A DNA stretch of 64,000 nucleotides from Silene latifolia (GCF_048544455.1 NC_133532.1:84585156-84649155); one strand, 5' to 3'. Shown: positions 34,381 through 46,654, numbered from the stretch's first letter. Notes: generated from the letters alone by a model not told the origin. Program-made: numbers and translations.

Positions 34381-35650
34381 CTGAGAAAGATGATATCATT
34401 GATGCTGTGGTGGTTGAGGCAAATCTGGTTGCCAATGCTAGTGATTGGATTCTGGATACAGGGGCTTCGAGGCTTCTTTGTGCTAACAAGGAGCTATTTG
34501 CTGAGTTCGAAGATGTGGCTGATGGTGAATGTGTCTACATGGGTAACTCTTCTTCTGCTGTGATCACAGGCAAAGGCAAGATCTTTCTCAAACTGACCTC
34601 GGGGAAAACTCTTGCTCTTAATAATGTTTTATATGTTCCTACCTTGCGTCGAAACCTCGTGTCTGGTGCCTTACTAAACAAAGCTGGAGTGAAACTTGTT
34701 TTTGAGGCTGACAAGGTTGTAATGTCGCGCAATGGGGATTTTGTGGGCAAGGGTTATCTCTGTGGGGGGTTTATTTGTTTTAAACGTTGATTCTCCTATC
34801 ATTAATAATAATGCTTCTACTTACCTTATATTCTTTGAGTCTATTGATATTTGGCATGGTAGACTAGGTCACGTGAATGTTGATTCGATTAAAAAGCTTA
34901 AATCTATGTCGCTTATACCATTGTTATCTTCAGAAGTTTTTGAAAAATGTCCCAGTTGTGCCGAGGTTAAATTTACTATAAAAAACCTAGTAGACCTGTT
35001 ACAACTAGACATACAAATCTTCTTGTGTTAATTCACACCGACCTAGCTGACTTTAAAAACACTATGAGCAGAGGAGGTAAACACTATTATGTCACTTTTA
35101 TTGATGATTGTTCTAGATACACTAAAGTGTACTTGCTTAAAAATAAAAGTGAAGCTGAGGACATGTTTTTAAAGTTCAAAGCTGAGGTACAAAATCAACT
35201 TGATAGAAAGATTAAAAGAGTCAGGTCCGATCGAGGTGGTGAGTATGGCTCAAATTATTTAGTAGATCTCTGTGAGAAAAATGGTTTAATTCATGAAAAA
35301 AGTCCACCTTACTTACCTCAATCTAATGGAGTAGCTGAACGCAAAAATAGAACTTTGAAAGAAATGATGAATGCTATGCTTTTAAGTTCTGGCCTTTCTG
35401 ATGATATGTGGGGGGAAGCGGTGCTTTCAGCTTGTCACATTCTTAATAGGGTACCTCATAAGAAACTAGACAAGACACCCTACGAGATATGGAAGGGTTA
35501 TGCTCCCAACTTGAGTTTCCTTAGGGTGTGGGGGTGTTTGGCTAAAGTAGGCTTACCTAGCTTTAAGAGGCCTACCTTGGACCTAAGACTTATGATTGCA
35601 TTTTCATTGGTTATGCTCAAAATAGTTCTGCTTATAGATTCATGTCATTG
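34381..35650 (+). pseudogene. Element F protease and integrase (frameshifted)
   Basis: Protease: DWILDTGAS (catalytic DTG) at about 34443. GAG-pre-integrase: DIWHGRLGHVN (34847). Integrase core: HTDLADF (35033), SDRGGEYGS, and PQSNGVAERKNRTLKEMM with the third acidic residue. Frame changes occur near 34770, 35025 and 35640. A usual Copia layout with no extra domain. Confidence 0.85.
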
Positions 35651-37463
35651 AGTGACCGTTCTATTTCTGAGGCTAGAGACGCCGAAGTTTTTGAGCATGT
35701 TTTTCCTTTAAAGAAAGATGTATCGTTGCCTGTTGTTCCTGTTTTGCCTATTAATCCTGTTGATAGTTCTATGCATGCTAGTAGTAACACCTCTGTTGAT
35801 CATGCTTTTGAACCTAGAAGGAGTAAAAGGCCTAGAATTAAAAAGAACTTCGGTAGTGATTTTGTTAGAACTGATTATGTTAGAACTCACCTAAATGAAA
35901 ATGCATGTGATATCTGCGCTTGTGATGAGCTTGTTTATGCTTTTTTAATAGAAGATGATCCAAAAACATATGATGAGGCTATGAGATCTATCGATGCTAA
36001 TTTTTGGAAAGAAGCTACTAAAAACGAACTTGATTTTATTGTTTCTAATCAGACTTGGGAGTTGACTGATTTGCCTAAAGGTAGTAAACCCATTAGTAGC
36101 AAATGGATTTCTAAAAAGAAAATGAGACCTGATGGAACAATAGAACGATTCAAAGCTAGACTTGTGGTTAGGAGGTTTACACAAAAGAAAAACATTGATT
36201 ATTTTGATACTTACTCACCCGTGACCAAAATTTCCACCATTAGAACTCTGATTGCTTTAGCTGCTATTCATGATCTTGTGGTACATCAGACGGATGTCAA
36301 AACTGCTTTTTTGAATGGTGACCTAAAGGAAGAGATCTATATGTCTCAACCCGAGGGGTTTGTGGTAAAGGGTCAATAGAGTAAAGTGTGTAAACTAAGA
36401 AAATCACTATATGGTCTTAAACAAATGCCTAAACAGTGGTATGAGAAATTTCACAACACTTTAATTGATGATGGCTATATTACCAACAATTCTGATTCAT
36501 GTGTTTATTCTAAATTGTTTGGGTCAGATTGTGTGATTATATGCTTATATGTTGATGATATGCTAATTCTTGGTAGTAATTTATTTGTTGTAAATAAAAC
36601 CAAACAATTTTTGTCATCACGTTTTGAGATGAAAGACTTAGGTGAAGCTGATGTTATTCTTGGAGTTAGAGTCGTTAAAAACTCAAATGGAATATCCTTA
36701 AGTCAATCTCATTATGTTGAAAAAGTGTTGAAAAAATTTAAAAGTTTTGATGTTATACCTGCTAGAACTCCCTATGATGCTAGTGTATCTTTGTGTAAAA
36801 ACTTGGGTGATAGTGTCTCCCAAGAAGAGTATGCTAAAATTATAGGAAGTGTGATGTTCCTCATGAACTGTACTCGACCAGACATTGCTTATGCTGTTAG
36901 TAGACTGAGTCGGTAACCCTAGTGCTGAACATTGGAACGCACTTCGTCGTTTACTTAAATACTTGAAAGGAACAATTGATTTGTCTTTGCATTATAGTAA
37001 GTTTCCTGCTGTGTTAGAAGGATACTGTGATGCAAAATGGGTTTCAGGTAATGATGAGATCTGTTCCAGTAGTGGTTATGTGTTTACCTTAGGCAAAGGT
37101 GCTATTTCGTGGAAGTCTGTAAAACAGACTTGTATAGCACACTCTACCATGGAGTCTGAGTTTATTGCTCTTGAGTTGGCAGGTCAAGAAGCAGATTGGT
37201 TGAGGAACTTACTAGCAGATGTGCCTATGTGGGGGCGACAGGTTGCAATCGGTGTTGCTAAGAATCATGTCTATAATGGTAAGAGACGACATATTCGAAT
37301 CAGGCACGGTGTGGTAAAACAACTCCAGAAAAATGGAGTGATTGCTTTGGACTATGTGAAGTCCGAACGTAATCTTGCCGACCCCTTTACAAAGGGGTTA
37401 ACAAGGAGAGTAGTCCTTGAGATGTCGAGGGGAATGGGGCTTAGGTCCTTGAGTCAAGATTGA
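35651..37463 (+). pseudogene. Element F reverse transcriptase and RNase H (nonsense and frameshift)
   Basis: RT: NQTWELTDLPKGSKPISSKW, TDVKTAFLNGDLKEEIYM and the catalytic YVDDMLILGSN. A TAG at 36377-36379 interrupts it between PEGFVVKGQ and KVCKLRKSLYGLKQ. A frameshift near 36915 separates RT from RNase H ([34 protein letters not shown]). The frame ends at 37463. Confidence 0.87.
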
Positions 37464-37966
37464 GTGACTCTTGATGAACTCTATAGTTTCCATTCCTATG
37501 GCATTTAACAATCCATATCCATTTATGGTGGTGCTTTTGAGACGCACTTGATGGATTATGTTTTATTTGAGGTTGGACTTTTGTCCTTAATAGCTCTTTT
37601 GAGAAGTGCTACTGAGAAGCACTTGAGCTACCTATGGGGGTGTGATGGTTTAGCCACCATCTATGTGAGAATACTCAAATCCTTGCTAGAGCACTCACCT
37701 AAACCAGGGTAAACGCATGGCTTTAAAAGGCGTTGCACTTTGAAATCGCGAACGAACAATTTTTGAAGGTATGATATGTGTTGTGGGGGTCTCAACCGAA
37801 GTCCAACGAGGAATTCAAATCGAAAGATATTCACTTGTTGAAAGTAAGTTGTTGCCTCATTTCACTAATACGTCAATTCAAGTCGAAAGATATTGAACGT
37901 TTAAGCATCCATCCTTCCTTACCCAGGAATTTGTTCTTTAGCTTCTCTTCGCCATCATTAGGGGAT
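37464..37966 (+). other. Element F 3' untranslated region
   Basis: Noncoding. It ends ATTAGGGGATTG at the LTR, a short PPT. Two copies of a AATTCAA(A/G)TCGAAAGATATT block lie at about 37812 and 37873. Confidence 0.6.
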
Positions 37967-38731
37967 TGTTGGCAGTGATGGCTTCTTAGAGCAAAAGTCT
38001 TCAATTTCCATTTTGCCTCTTGTCCCACATCGGTGAATTACTTCACCTTTCTCTTGTTTATAATGCTACAAGTTATTATAGTGTTCAATAGTGTGGACCA
38101 AGGGGCTTTTGTTGTGAGTATTGGGCTTGTTGGTTTGGGTCCAAACACACACACGCGCGCGCGCCGTCCCGGCCCGGCTCGAGCTCGGGCTCGGGTTTGG
38201 GTAGAGCACCTGCGGTGCGGGCCTTGGCCCACTTTTACCTTTTTGGGCTTGTGTGTAATTGGACTTGGACTGTCCACATTTAGAGTGTGTTTGTTTCTGT
38301 AACCGTTAGTCAATTGTGGCTGTGATTAAGGAGATTATTTAGCTCCTTTAATCACGTTTGACTACTGCTTTAGTGGATCGTTTTTTGCTTCATAACTGCT
38401 CTATTTATTCTTATAAATAGAGTGGTTTCTCTTCACAGAAAAATCACAACTCTAATTCTCACTTCTCTCTCTCTCAAATGTTCTTTCTATACTCTTCTGA
38501 AATCTTTCGTGGGTCCTGTCTCTATTTCGTTCCAAAGTTTTCTTACTCGAGTGGTTGGGCACGAAAGCTGCAGTGTTAACCTTGGGGAACTACCGGCGTC
38601 AGACGATTACCACCGCGGTCGTGCCGATATAGTTTTCAAGTCAGTGGCTACCTTACCACGGCACTGCTTTATTCTCCGGTTTCGATAAGTTTTTCTATTC
38701 TGTCCATTGTTGCTTCTTTACTTTACCAACA
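37967..38731 (+). repeat. 3' LTR of element F
   Basis: 765 bp, no MITE. It includes a G-rich GGCCCGGC tract, the inverted repeat and a TATA box. Confidence 0.92.
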
Positions 38732-39472
38732 AAAATTAGGTTAATGAAATTAATTTGTAACATCCTTGCGGATGAGAGTCGTAACAGAAAGATAAAGACT
38801 TTCAAATTACCAAAAAAGTACCTAGAAAACAAGGGTAAAAAGAAAATTCTCAAATGAAAGTCGGAATATTTAAAATCCCAAAAGAAGAAGAAAAGATAAA
38901 AAAACTAATTCGTAATAAAAGAGAAATACAAGATCTAGATCCAAACATACACAAAAGGATCTGCAAGGATCTTCATGAAAAAATAATGCTTACCCCAAGG
39001 AGGATCAATGACAATTATTCAATGAGTCTTGTTCCAACCCAAATAAAAGCAAGATGCAACAAAACCTCTAAGATTGCATTAAGAGGTAGATCAAAAATGT
39101 ACAAGATAGTATGACAGTATCAAGTCAATTCCAAACAGGCACAACCTTTGACAAATGACATGAATCCTGCTAGTGTCTAGCTAATGACCAGTAAAAGTAA
39201 GTAAATACTAAATTATCGGAAAAACAAAAAGTTAGAGTAAGAATTAACCAGAAAATACTCAAATCACTGTTTTGATTATAGGTAAAATTAAAACAAGAAG
39301 TTATAGTAAGAATTAACAAGTAAATAATCTAATCACTATTTGTTTTGATTAACAAACAAATAAACTCAAAAATTAAAATCTTTAAAACTAAAATTTGATA
39401 AATTTGAAAAATATAAAAAGTATACCATCATTCATAATTTTTATTCCTCTATATGTAGATGTCATATTTTAG
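38732..39472. other. AT-rich intergenic DNA
   Basis: No gene or clear repeat border seen. An ATG-started 86-codon frame at 38854 is Lys/Ile-rich and looks random. Confidence 0.5.
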
Positions 39473-39606
39473 AGGATGATGGAAAATCGACGAAGATGGT
39501 TTGGCCATGTGAGAAGGAAACCTATGAACGCACCCGTTAGAATGCTGGAAACTTGGGGAACAAAAAAGGTTGCTAGGGGTAGAGGGAGACCAAAACAGAC
39601 ATGGCT
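39473..39606 (+). pseudogene. RTE-type LINE C-terminal fragment
   Basis: The frame reads RMMENRRRWFGHVRRKPMNA ... GRGRPKQTW, which matches the conserved end of plant RTE-clade LINE ORFs (LRWFGHVQRRP..APVRR..GRGRPKKTW). Only about 45 codons are present and no tail or TSD was found. Confidence 0.7.
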
Positions 39607-40191
39607 GAGTGCTGGCGCCTAATTTAGTTAGGATACTAGATTTATTATTTTAAGGGAATGTGAGCTCTGAGAACTGAAGAATAAAGTTATTGGGCCTAAG
39701 TCAAGTCAGTCCAAGATCGAAGATAAACGGAGTCCAAGAGGACCAAGAAGTCCAAAAGACAGAACGCTGGGCTAAAGAGGGTAATAAGCGCCCATATGAA
39801 GCTTAAAGAAGACTCGTCGGTTTACTAACCGCCTCCCACTAAGGAGTAGTTTCCAAGAAGCTGGATGACGCCTATATAAGGAGGCATTTCATTCAAGCAA
39901 ACAACAACTACAACTTAGTCTATCTTTAGGTTAGTTTCTTAGGCGTAGCATAGATTAGCATTAGAAGTAGAAGTAGCACGGCGAGCTCATCCTATCATGG
40001 AGGTAATCAGTCATCTATCCCTTAGTTTGTAATTTAGCATCCACAAGTACTCTTGTGAAGACTCTAGTTGCTGTTGTAATACACCTTATTTAATTACCTT
40101 GGTCAAGGGCTAGTCAACGGTAAATGAGTAAATATATTTTATAAAATTATATTATATTGCGTTTATACGAGTTATGTATGAGACGGAATAA
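39607..40191. other. Unclassified repeat-like DNA with a TATA box
   Basis: CCTATATAAGGAGG at about 39870 followed by an ACAACAACTACAAC-rich leader looks like an LTR R region, but I found no borders or partner. No gene seen. Confidence 0.3.
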
Positions 40192-40277
<86 letters not shown>

Positions 40278-40323
40278 GTTAGTAATGATGATGATGATAA
40301 TAATAATAATAATAATAATAATA

Positions 40324-40358
<35 letters not shown>

Positions 40359-40362
40359 TATG

Positions 40363-40419
<57 letters not shown>
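40192..40419. repeat. (AAT)n and (TA)n microsatellites
   Basis: (AAT)n 40192-40277, mixed GAT/AAT 40286-40357, (TA)n 40370-40418. Confidence 0.95.
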
Positions 40420-40421
<2 letters not shown>

Positions 40422-40980
40422 TTTGGGATCCGGTGAGAACCACCTACATAGTGAGAACCGTGAGAACTCTACCTTAATGATTTTATTTCTAAAAAATAAC
40501 GACATATTTGGATTCAGCATAGAATTTTATGTCTAGATAACATATTTCTTGGTCCAAAAAGTATAAATTATTGACCGGAATCGAGAAGATAAACATTTTA
40601 TTAATTTTGATGCACCTAGTACTCATTTTTCATGTATCTAACAATTTTCACGTACCTAGAACTCATTTTGGTGCACCTAGAGCCTGCTATTTTCATGCAC
40701 CTAGTAATCATTTTCATGCATGTAACAATTTTCATGCACCTAGTATTGGTTTTCGTGCATCTATAGCCATTTTAGTATACCTAATTGTATTTTTGTACAT
40801 TAAGTTTACATTTTGTTAATAAAATCAAAATTTTTTGTTTAGCTATACTAAAAATGTGTTAGAATAAACTAAACTAAAGGTAAATGATCCATCAAAACTT
40901 TCGGAAAAAGATTTGATGATGATTTATAAGGGTTCTCACGGTTCTCATCATGTTAGTGGTTCTCACCGGATCCTGACCCT
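40419..40980. mobile_element. TIR element inserted in a TA microsatellite (Micron-like)
   Basis: Ends are inverted over about 48 bp: GGATCCGGTGAGAACCAC ... AGTGAGAACCGTGAGAAC on the left and its complement on the right (about 40930-40978). (TA)n flanks it on the left, with TATATATGTATA and another (TA)n run on the right. The interior has five or more copies of a TTTTCATGCACCTA-like word (40605-40760). Rice Micron elements also sit in TA microsatellites; homology to them is not shown. Confidence 0.6.
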
Positions 40981-41346
40981 ATATATGTATACTACCATAC
41001 TAACTACCCATATATATATATATATATATGTATATGTATACTACCATACTAACTACCCATATATATTCACCCACCATATCCCTTATCCACCCATCTTATC
41101 CATTCACCTCACCACAAAATCTCAACACAATCCACACAAATGAGAGGAGAGAGAAAATGGAGATTTCAAGGGAGATTTTGTCCCTCCGCCTCGAGATCCT
41201 AAGGTAAGACCGTCTTACACTAGTTTATATATTATTTAATTAATACCATTGACCTGCCTCGACTTTGGCTCATCTCTGACCGTCATTGTCACCCCTTTGA
41301 CCACCGTTGACCACCAAAAACCGAGTTTGACCGAGTTATTATATGC
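40981..41346. other. Intergenic DNA
   Basis: A (TA)n tract at 41010-41030 lies between two copies of TACTACCATACTAACTACCC (40989 and 41039). No gene seen. Confidence 0.5.

Positions 41347-41400
<54 letters not shown>
41347..41400. repeat. (TTG)n microsatellite
   Basis: About 18 TTG units. Confidence 0.95.
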
Positions 41401-42471
41401 TTATACCGTCTTAAGACGGATTTTTAACCCACATTCGTGGCCTGACCTAGGGAGGTAGTGGGGTGTTTGTGTCGTGGGTTGAGTGGGGGTTGTGGTGGTG
41501 GTAAGTGGCGGTAGGTGGTGCAAATGGGCTGTTAAAGGAGGGTGTATGGTCGTGTTGGTGTTGTTGTAGCGAGTTCCTATAGCTGCTGTTTCTGGTGATT
41601 GTCGTGGTTGATGGTGGTCGTGTAGTGGCGTGTAGGTGCTGGGCGTTGGCCGTGACCACCGTGGCCAGGTGGGGGCAGCGGTGGTGCGATCTAGTGGTGG
41701 TTTTGGTGGTGTTTGGTGTAGGTAGGTCGTGTGTGTGTGTGTAGGGAGCTGTTTTGTTCGTTGCTGCTGCTGCTGGTTGTTGCCGTGGTGATTGCTGGTT
41801 GTGGGCGTGAGTGGTGGCTGGACTGAGGGTGGTCCATGATAGAGAAGGTGGTAGTGTTGGCCGCGGTCAAGGAGCGGTGTTTGGTGGTTGTTTCGTGGTA
41901 ACAAGCACACGGTTCAACCGCGTGTTTGTGTGAGTGGTTTTGAATGTTTGAGTGGAACTCGAGACGGGTTTTAATTAGTGTATAATAGGTTATGAGTCGG
42001 GATTTTAACCAAGTAATTGGCGGCTAGTTGAGTCGGGATTTAAATTTAATTATATTAAATTATATAATCGTAATTTAATTAGATTAGTTAGTAATTATAT
42101 TTAATTATCGTAATTAGGTGCCGACTTCATGGAGGAGCACATTTATATCCAGTTGCTTTATTGTTTAGCGGGATTGCTAAAAGGTAGGTTTATCCTACCC
42201 AGTTTTGATATTGTGTATATTTACTAAATAAGTCATTTGTCATTAATTGCATTGAATGAGTCAGTAATTGGCATGTTATATGGTATCTTGCATATTTGTG
42301 TTGTTTTGTATGTCGTAGGACATGGTTTTTTATTTGTTGTTGAGGAGACGTGAGGCGGTTGGGAAACCGTCTCACGCTTGGGTCGCCTATTAGAGCTTCC
42401 AACTCCAAGAGGGATGTGCACATTAATGACTTGAGTACGGAGGGACTCATGTAGTTGAGACACGACGTCTG
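41401..42471. other. Intergenic, G-rich then AT-rich DNA
   Basis: 41450-41900 is strongly GT-skewed (GTGGTGGTGG). The long open frame on the other strand is Pro/Thr/His low complexity and I do not call it a gene. CCGTCTTAAGACGG at 41407 is a palindrome typical of MITE ends. The rest is plain. Confidence 0.5.
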
Positions 42472-43082
42472 TGTAACACCCCCACTTACCAAGGAGCCTT
42501 AACAAGACCTTCCCCAATAAGTAAGGGCATTACCATCTCGGTTGCCCGAGGTAAGTATATCAAATAAACAATAACAGACTCGTTAAATCGTTGTGGTTCG
42601 TTGGCTGATTAATATGGATTGTTGACATATAGCTCTAGTGAAAGTGATTTAATTGTATTACATGCATTAAGAACGGTCATAAAAGAAATACAAACGAATT
42701 AATACGAAGGATTACAAGTTAGATATTACTTACGATGTCGGAAATGGGTATACATACAAAACTTGAATTAGAGACGGAAATTGGAAGATAAAGATCGATG
42801 AAGAAACAGAACCAACATCATATATCAAAGACGAATTCAAGAGACTTGATATGAACGAATCGAGCCTCTTAAATCCGGGTTCGGTTTTAATGACGAAAAC
42901 CCACAAATATCGGTTATAAGGGATTTAGGTCAAAAATAACTGAAAAGCATTAACAAAAACAAGTTATAAATATAAAATATAAGAATTTTGAAAGAAAGAA
43001 GATGAGAAAACGAAAGACAAAGAAAGAACAGATACTCGAGGAAGAAGAAGAAAGGAAGCAGCAGAAAAGCAACCCCTGGAAG

Positions 43083-43131
43083 AGGCGCAACAAATGCTGC
43101 GATCCTTTCAGAAGGCGCATGTGCTGATGCG
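43083..43131. repeat. LTR-C paired motif, downstream copy
   Basis: Two AGGCGCA-N5-TG(C/A)TGCG-like units (CGCA-N8-TGCG inverted repeat) start at 43083 and 43113, 30 bp apart. The same module recurs at 43680. Confidence 0.7.
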
Positions 43132-43578
43132 TTTCTTCTAGGACGTCTTTCATTGTTGTTTTGAAAAATAGATTTGAAAGAAGGGTTTTGAAAACGGTTT
43201 TAAGCATACTTGTGATATAAAATCATACATTAATTAATATAAAATAAAATACAGTAAATAAAATTGAGATTTACACCCTCAGACTTACATGTTTGACGAA
43301 ACGAGATTAACTAAGTTGTCGTATTAGTGATTGCTCGACTCGATGTAATATGAAAGTGCCCTCTAAAGAGGATTTAGAACAAATTGATTTAGTTGATTAA
43401 AGTGTAGTGGTCAAATTGGTCGGTCATGCAAATGTGACTCGTACTCAGAATGATTTGAGCTTACGTGGTTGAATAGATCAGGCACGTAGGCGTTGAAAAG
43501 AAAGAGTGCGGTCTTAGAATGCAAAGGGAGAAGAGAAGGGCGGACACTCGCGTGAAAAATATGTGAGGCGAAGGCCTT

Positions 43579-43586
43579 TATTTATA
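43579..43586 (-). promoter_or_regulatory. LTR-C TATA box
   Basis: TATAAATA on the minus strand, about 94 bp downstream of the motif pair at 43680-43730. Confidence 0.5.
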
Positions 43587-43679
43587 CTAGTCACACGGAG
43601 GAATAATGGTAAAAGTAGGAACAAGAAAGAAATCAGGAGGAAATATAGAAACTGGAGAAAAAGCAGCCCAAGAAGAGGC

Positions 43680-43730
43680 GTAGCAGGAACTGCGACCTTT
43701 CCAAGAGGCGCAGTACCTGCTGCGTTTTCT
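43680..43730. repeat. LTR-C paired motif, promoter-proximal copy
   Basis: AGGCG(T/C)AG..CTGCG units start at 43680 and 43710, again 30 bp apart. CGCA-N8-TGCG is perfect in the second unit, and the first has CGTA. Confidence 0.7.
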
Positions 43731-45008
43731 CTTGGGCAGTTTCCTCCTCAGTAAGAAAGATTTCCACGATTGGTTTTAGGAATTAGGGAAGATGTAAGCT
43801 TCCTTATTCCGCAAGGTAGATATTTTCGTGATAATAGACAAAATTTAGGAATATTACTCCGGAAAATTGCAGAATATTCCGACTCGGGTTTTAGACGGTT
43901 TAGAAAATGGAAGCGGTTTTTTACCCGGACTCCAAATGAACTCTAATTACTGTCAAAACGACCGTATCGGCGCGTATATGACGACCATGAGGTTGACTCG
44001 ACTGTTTGAGCTATCACGTGTTGAAGAACTTATGAAATGTCATAAATCGCTCCGCGTAACTAAACATGCGACCCAATCATCACTGTGTGTTTGGCGGGAG
44101 GTGCAGAAACGAGGTGTCTGCAGAGCCCCCACTTTGACTGAGGCTTGGACAAGGCAAAAGTCAAAGTATAACTCTCAGGTCAATCGAAGATAACAATCTG
44201 AAAACTATGGCGACGAGAGGCGGCTCAAGGGGACTGAGCCAAAGACCTTTCGTCGGGAACATTTTAGAGTCTGTCGACTTCCGGGGAGGGTCGTTCCGGT
44301 AGACTACGTAAGGAAGCTTGCCAGCCATAAGAAGAAATCATACCTGATACTTCTTTCGTGAGATGTTTCCGGAGGTGCGTAGGAGCTGAGGGTAAGACCT
44401 AAAAGATATGTAAGGATTGTGCTAGGCTGTGGTGCCCTAATGGAAAACATCGAAGGGAAGGAGGCCAAATATAAGCTCAACCTAAGCGGGAAAAAACGTT
44501 TGGGTGTAGTAACTCTAAGGGAGTGTGATCCTAAAAGATAGAAATGGTAGGAGTCTTTGTACTCTATGGAACCTAAAGAGCTGGGTGTATGAACCTGGGT
44601 ATATGGACCTAAGGACATGCTGGTATGAAAACTTAAAGGCTTATGAACCTAAGAGGAATTGGGATCCTAAGGTTAAGTTTAAGAACTACTGGGTTACTAA
44701 TTCTTCTATTGAACGCATGCGTCCACGCTTTCTAAGAAAAAAAAGTTATGAGAACTTCAAAAGGATTTATGGGTTTATGAACCTAAGGACATTTGCTATG
44801 GGAGCTTTCAGGTTAAACAACCTAAGGGAAGCTATTTTGGGATCTAAGAATCTAGGGGTAGGAATCCTAACTTTGGGTTTACGAACCTAAGGAAGGAGGC
44901 TCTGGTTTGGGAACTTTTGGAGAACGACACCTTTGCTGAACTCCATGAGGAAACAATAATATTGAGGGTTGCAGAACGTCGATAGAAACTACTGTGGAAA
45001 TAAGGCCG

Positions 45009-45370
45009 GACTTTCCGAGAACCGCTGAGGAAAAAGGCAGGACTTTATGAGAACCGCCAAATAAAATAATCAACTTTGTAGAAGGCATGACTTTCTGAGA
45101 ACCGCTGAGAAAACGTGACTTTATAGAATGCGAAACTTTCCGAGAACCACTTGAAGAAACTTGACTTTATAGAAGGCGAGACTTTCTGAGAACCGCGGGA
45201 AGAAAATTGACTTATAGAAGGCGAGACTTTCTGAGAACCGCTGGTAGGAACTTGACTTTATAGGGGGCGAGACTTTCCGAGAACCGCTGGTAGGAAGGCA
45301 TGACTTTCTGAGAACTGCTGATAATAATCAATTTGGTCGAAGGCGGGACTTTCTGAGAACCGCTGAAAAA
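45009..45370. repeat. Imperfect 45-bp tandem repeat, nine copies
   Basis: The core GACTTTC(T/C)GAGAACCGCTG starts at 45009, 45041, 45089, 45134, 45180, 45225, 45271, 45302 and 45347; most steps are 45-46 bp. Confidence 0.85.
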
Positions 45371-46434
45371 TAATCTACTTGCATCGTCTCAAGCTCGTTT
45401 GTATTTTGATCAAGAAATGTATAGCCTGTATAGTGGAAATAAACTCTCGCTGGGGAATAAAATGTCCGCAACTCGCAATGGAAAAATAAACTTGCGTCGA
45501 TATCAAACGAACTCTGGCAAAAAACTTGAGGTTGAATCTACTTGCGTCGGTCTCAAGCGAACTCTGCTTCCGAGAAATACCTGGGCTGTAAGCGGCAATG
45601 AACTCTCGCTGGGGAACACACCGACGATTAGGAACATCTTGATCGTCATGGAAGAAACCTTGAGCATCACTGTGAATACTACTAGGGAATATCTTGACTG
45701 CCGCTAGGGAGAATGAAGACTTGGGCGAAGCCCCCAGTTGGAGCGAACTACGCTTCTTATGCTCACCTACATGATTATTAGTCACACAAGAACGCAATCT
45801 AACAGACAAATAGCACATAGCACATGAGGAAACACACAAATTTTAAAAGCTCTTTTCTTTATTAAAATTGTTTAAAACTTGAAATAAAGGTGGAACTTGT
45901 TGCTTGTAATGCGTTATGCATATCCAATGGGCTCTAGTCACATGACTTGATGCGATATAGACTCATACAGACACAAACTTGATGGACTGACGCAATACTG
46001 AATTAGATTTGACGCGACACAGAGATGAATTTGACAGACTTTGCTTAAGTATGCGCAACCCCTAGCCAAGTGTGGGCGACAACGCGTATCAGTTCCAAAG
46101 GTAAAAGATCTGCAAGAATGAGGACATATAAAGGCAAGGCACGAGCCATGGATCAGCTGTCTACTTAGATGTCTTTTGCCACTGTCTCGCGCAACGAGAC
46201 TCCTTCTTGAGATACGATAACTTGGAGAATCAATCTAAGACCTTTGTCATTGGCCAGACCAAGCCCTAGCTTGACTCAAATGAGACTCAAGAGTAAAAGG
46301 GAGGAATAAAAAAAGGGTGACATCTCGGAAGAGAAGCCCCCAGAAAGAGAAGATGACCCTAGAATTTGGTAAAAAAGGGAGACTAGGCGACAAGAAGGAG
46401 CCCCCAGTAAAGAAGTGTTGGTTGTGGAAGGAAT

Positions 46435-46542
46435 GATAATTGAGGTTGGAAGTTGATGGTTGGGGTGGTTGATAAGTGAGGTTGAAAGTTTATGGTTGGT
46501 GTGGTTGATAATTGAGGTTGAAAGTTTATGGTTGGTGTGGTT
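46435..46542. repeat. 36-bp tandem repeat, three copies
   Basis: Units start at GATAA(T/G)TGAGGTTG: 46435, 46471 and 46507. The last two are nearly identical. Confidence 0.85.
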
Positions 46543-46654
46543 GTGTCCTTGTCAAAAGACTGCCTATGTATTCACGTGGAGTGAAATCAAACCAGATCGT
46601 AGTTCTGAGTGTGTGCCTAAGCTATGCTGTTAGGGCCTTAAAATGCATGGGTCA

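Larger units (their letters stand above)
32460..38731 (+). mobile_element. Ty1/copia LTR retrotransposon F, defective
   Basis: LTRs 32460-33446 (with an inserted MITE) and 37967-38731 both begin TGTTGGCAGTGATGG and end TTACCAACA. Flanks are GAAAT and AAAAT, a TSD with one mismatch. The domain order gag, protease, integrase, RT, RNase H is that of Copia. The frame is broken at least six times. LTRs differ at roughly 20 sites plus indels, so this copy is clearly older than element E. I do not assign a Copia lineage. Confidence 0.9.
42472..44122 (-). repeat. 3' LTR of element C (left border tentative)
   Basis: On the minus strand it starts TGCAGACACCTCG right after the purine-rich CAAAGTGGGGGCTC (44136-44123). 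TATAAATA (minus) is at 43579-43586. I place the far end at TGTAACACCCCC (42472) because it gives TG...CA, but no TSD supports it. Confidence 0.55.
44123..46649 (-). other. Element C 3' noncoding region
   Basis: No coding seen. It contains repeated (T)ATGAACCTAAGG words (44580-44890), a 45-bp tandem array (45009-45370), a 36-bp tandem array (46435-46542) and several AGCCCCCAG words (45731, 46334, 46398) that on the minus strand resemble the PPT. Confidence 0.55.

Noticed and set aside
40152-40520. Minus-strand frame of poly-Leu/Ile/Tyr
   Set aside because: Translation of AAT and TA microsatellites.
41401-41910. 169-codon minus-strand frame rich in Pro, Thr and His
   Set aside because: Mirrors a GT-skewed simple-sequence region next to a TTG microsatellite; no domain, no homology that I recognise.
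44525-44890. 121-codon plus-strand frame with repeated Asn-Leu and Glu-Pro words
   Set aside because: Derived from ATGAACCTAAGG-type repeats in C noncoding DNA.
45375-45839. Minus-strand 154-codon frame
   Set aside because: No domain; the region repeats CTCGCTGGGGAA words on the other strand and sits in noncoding C DNA.
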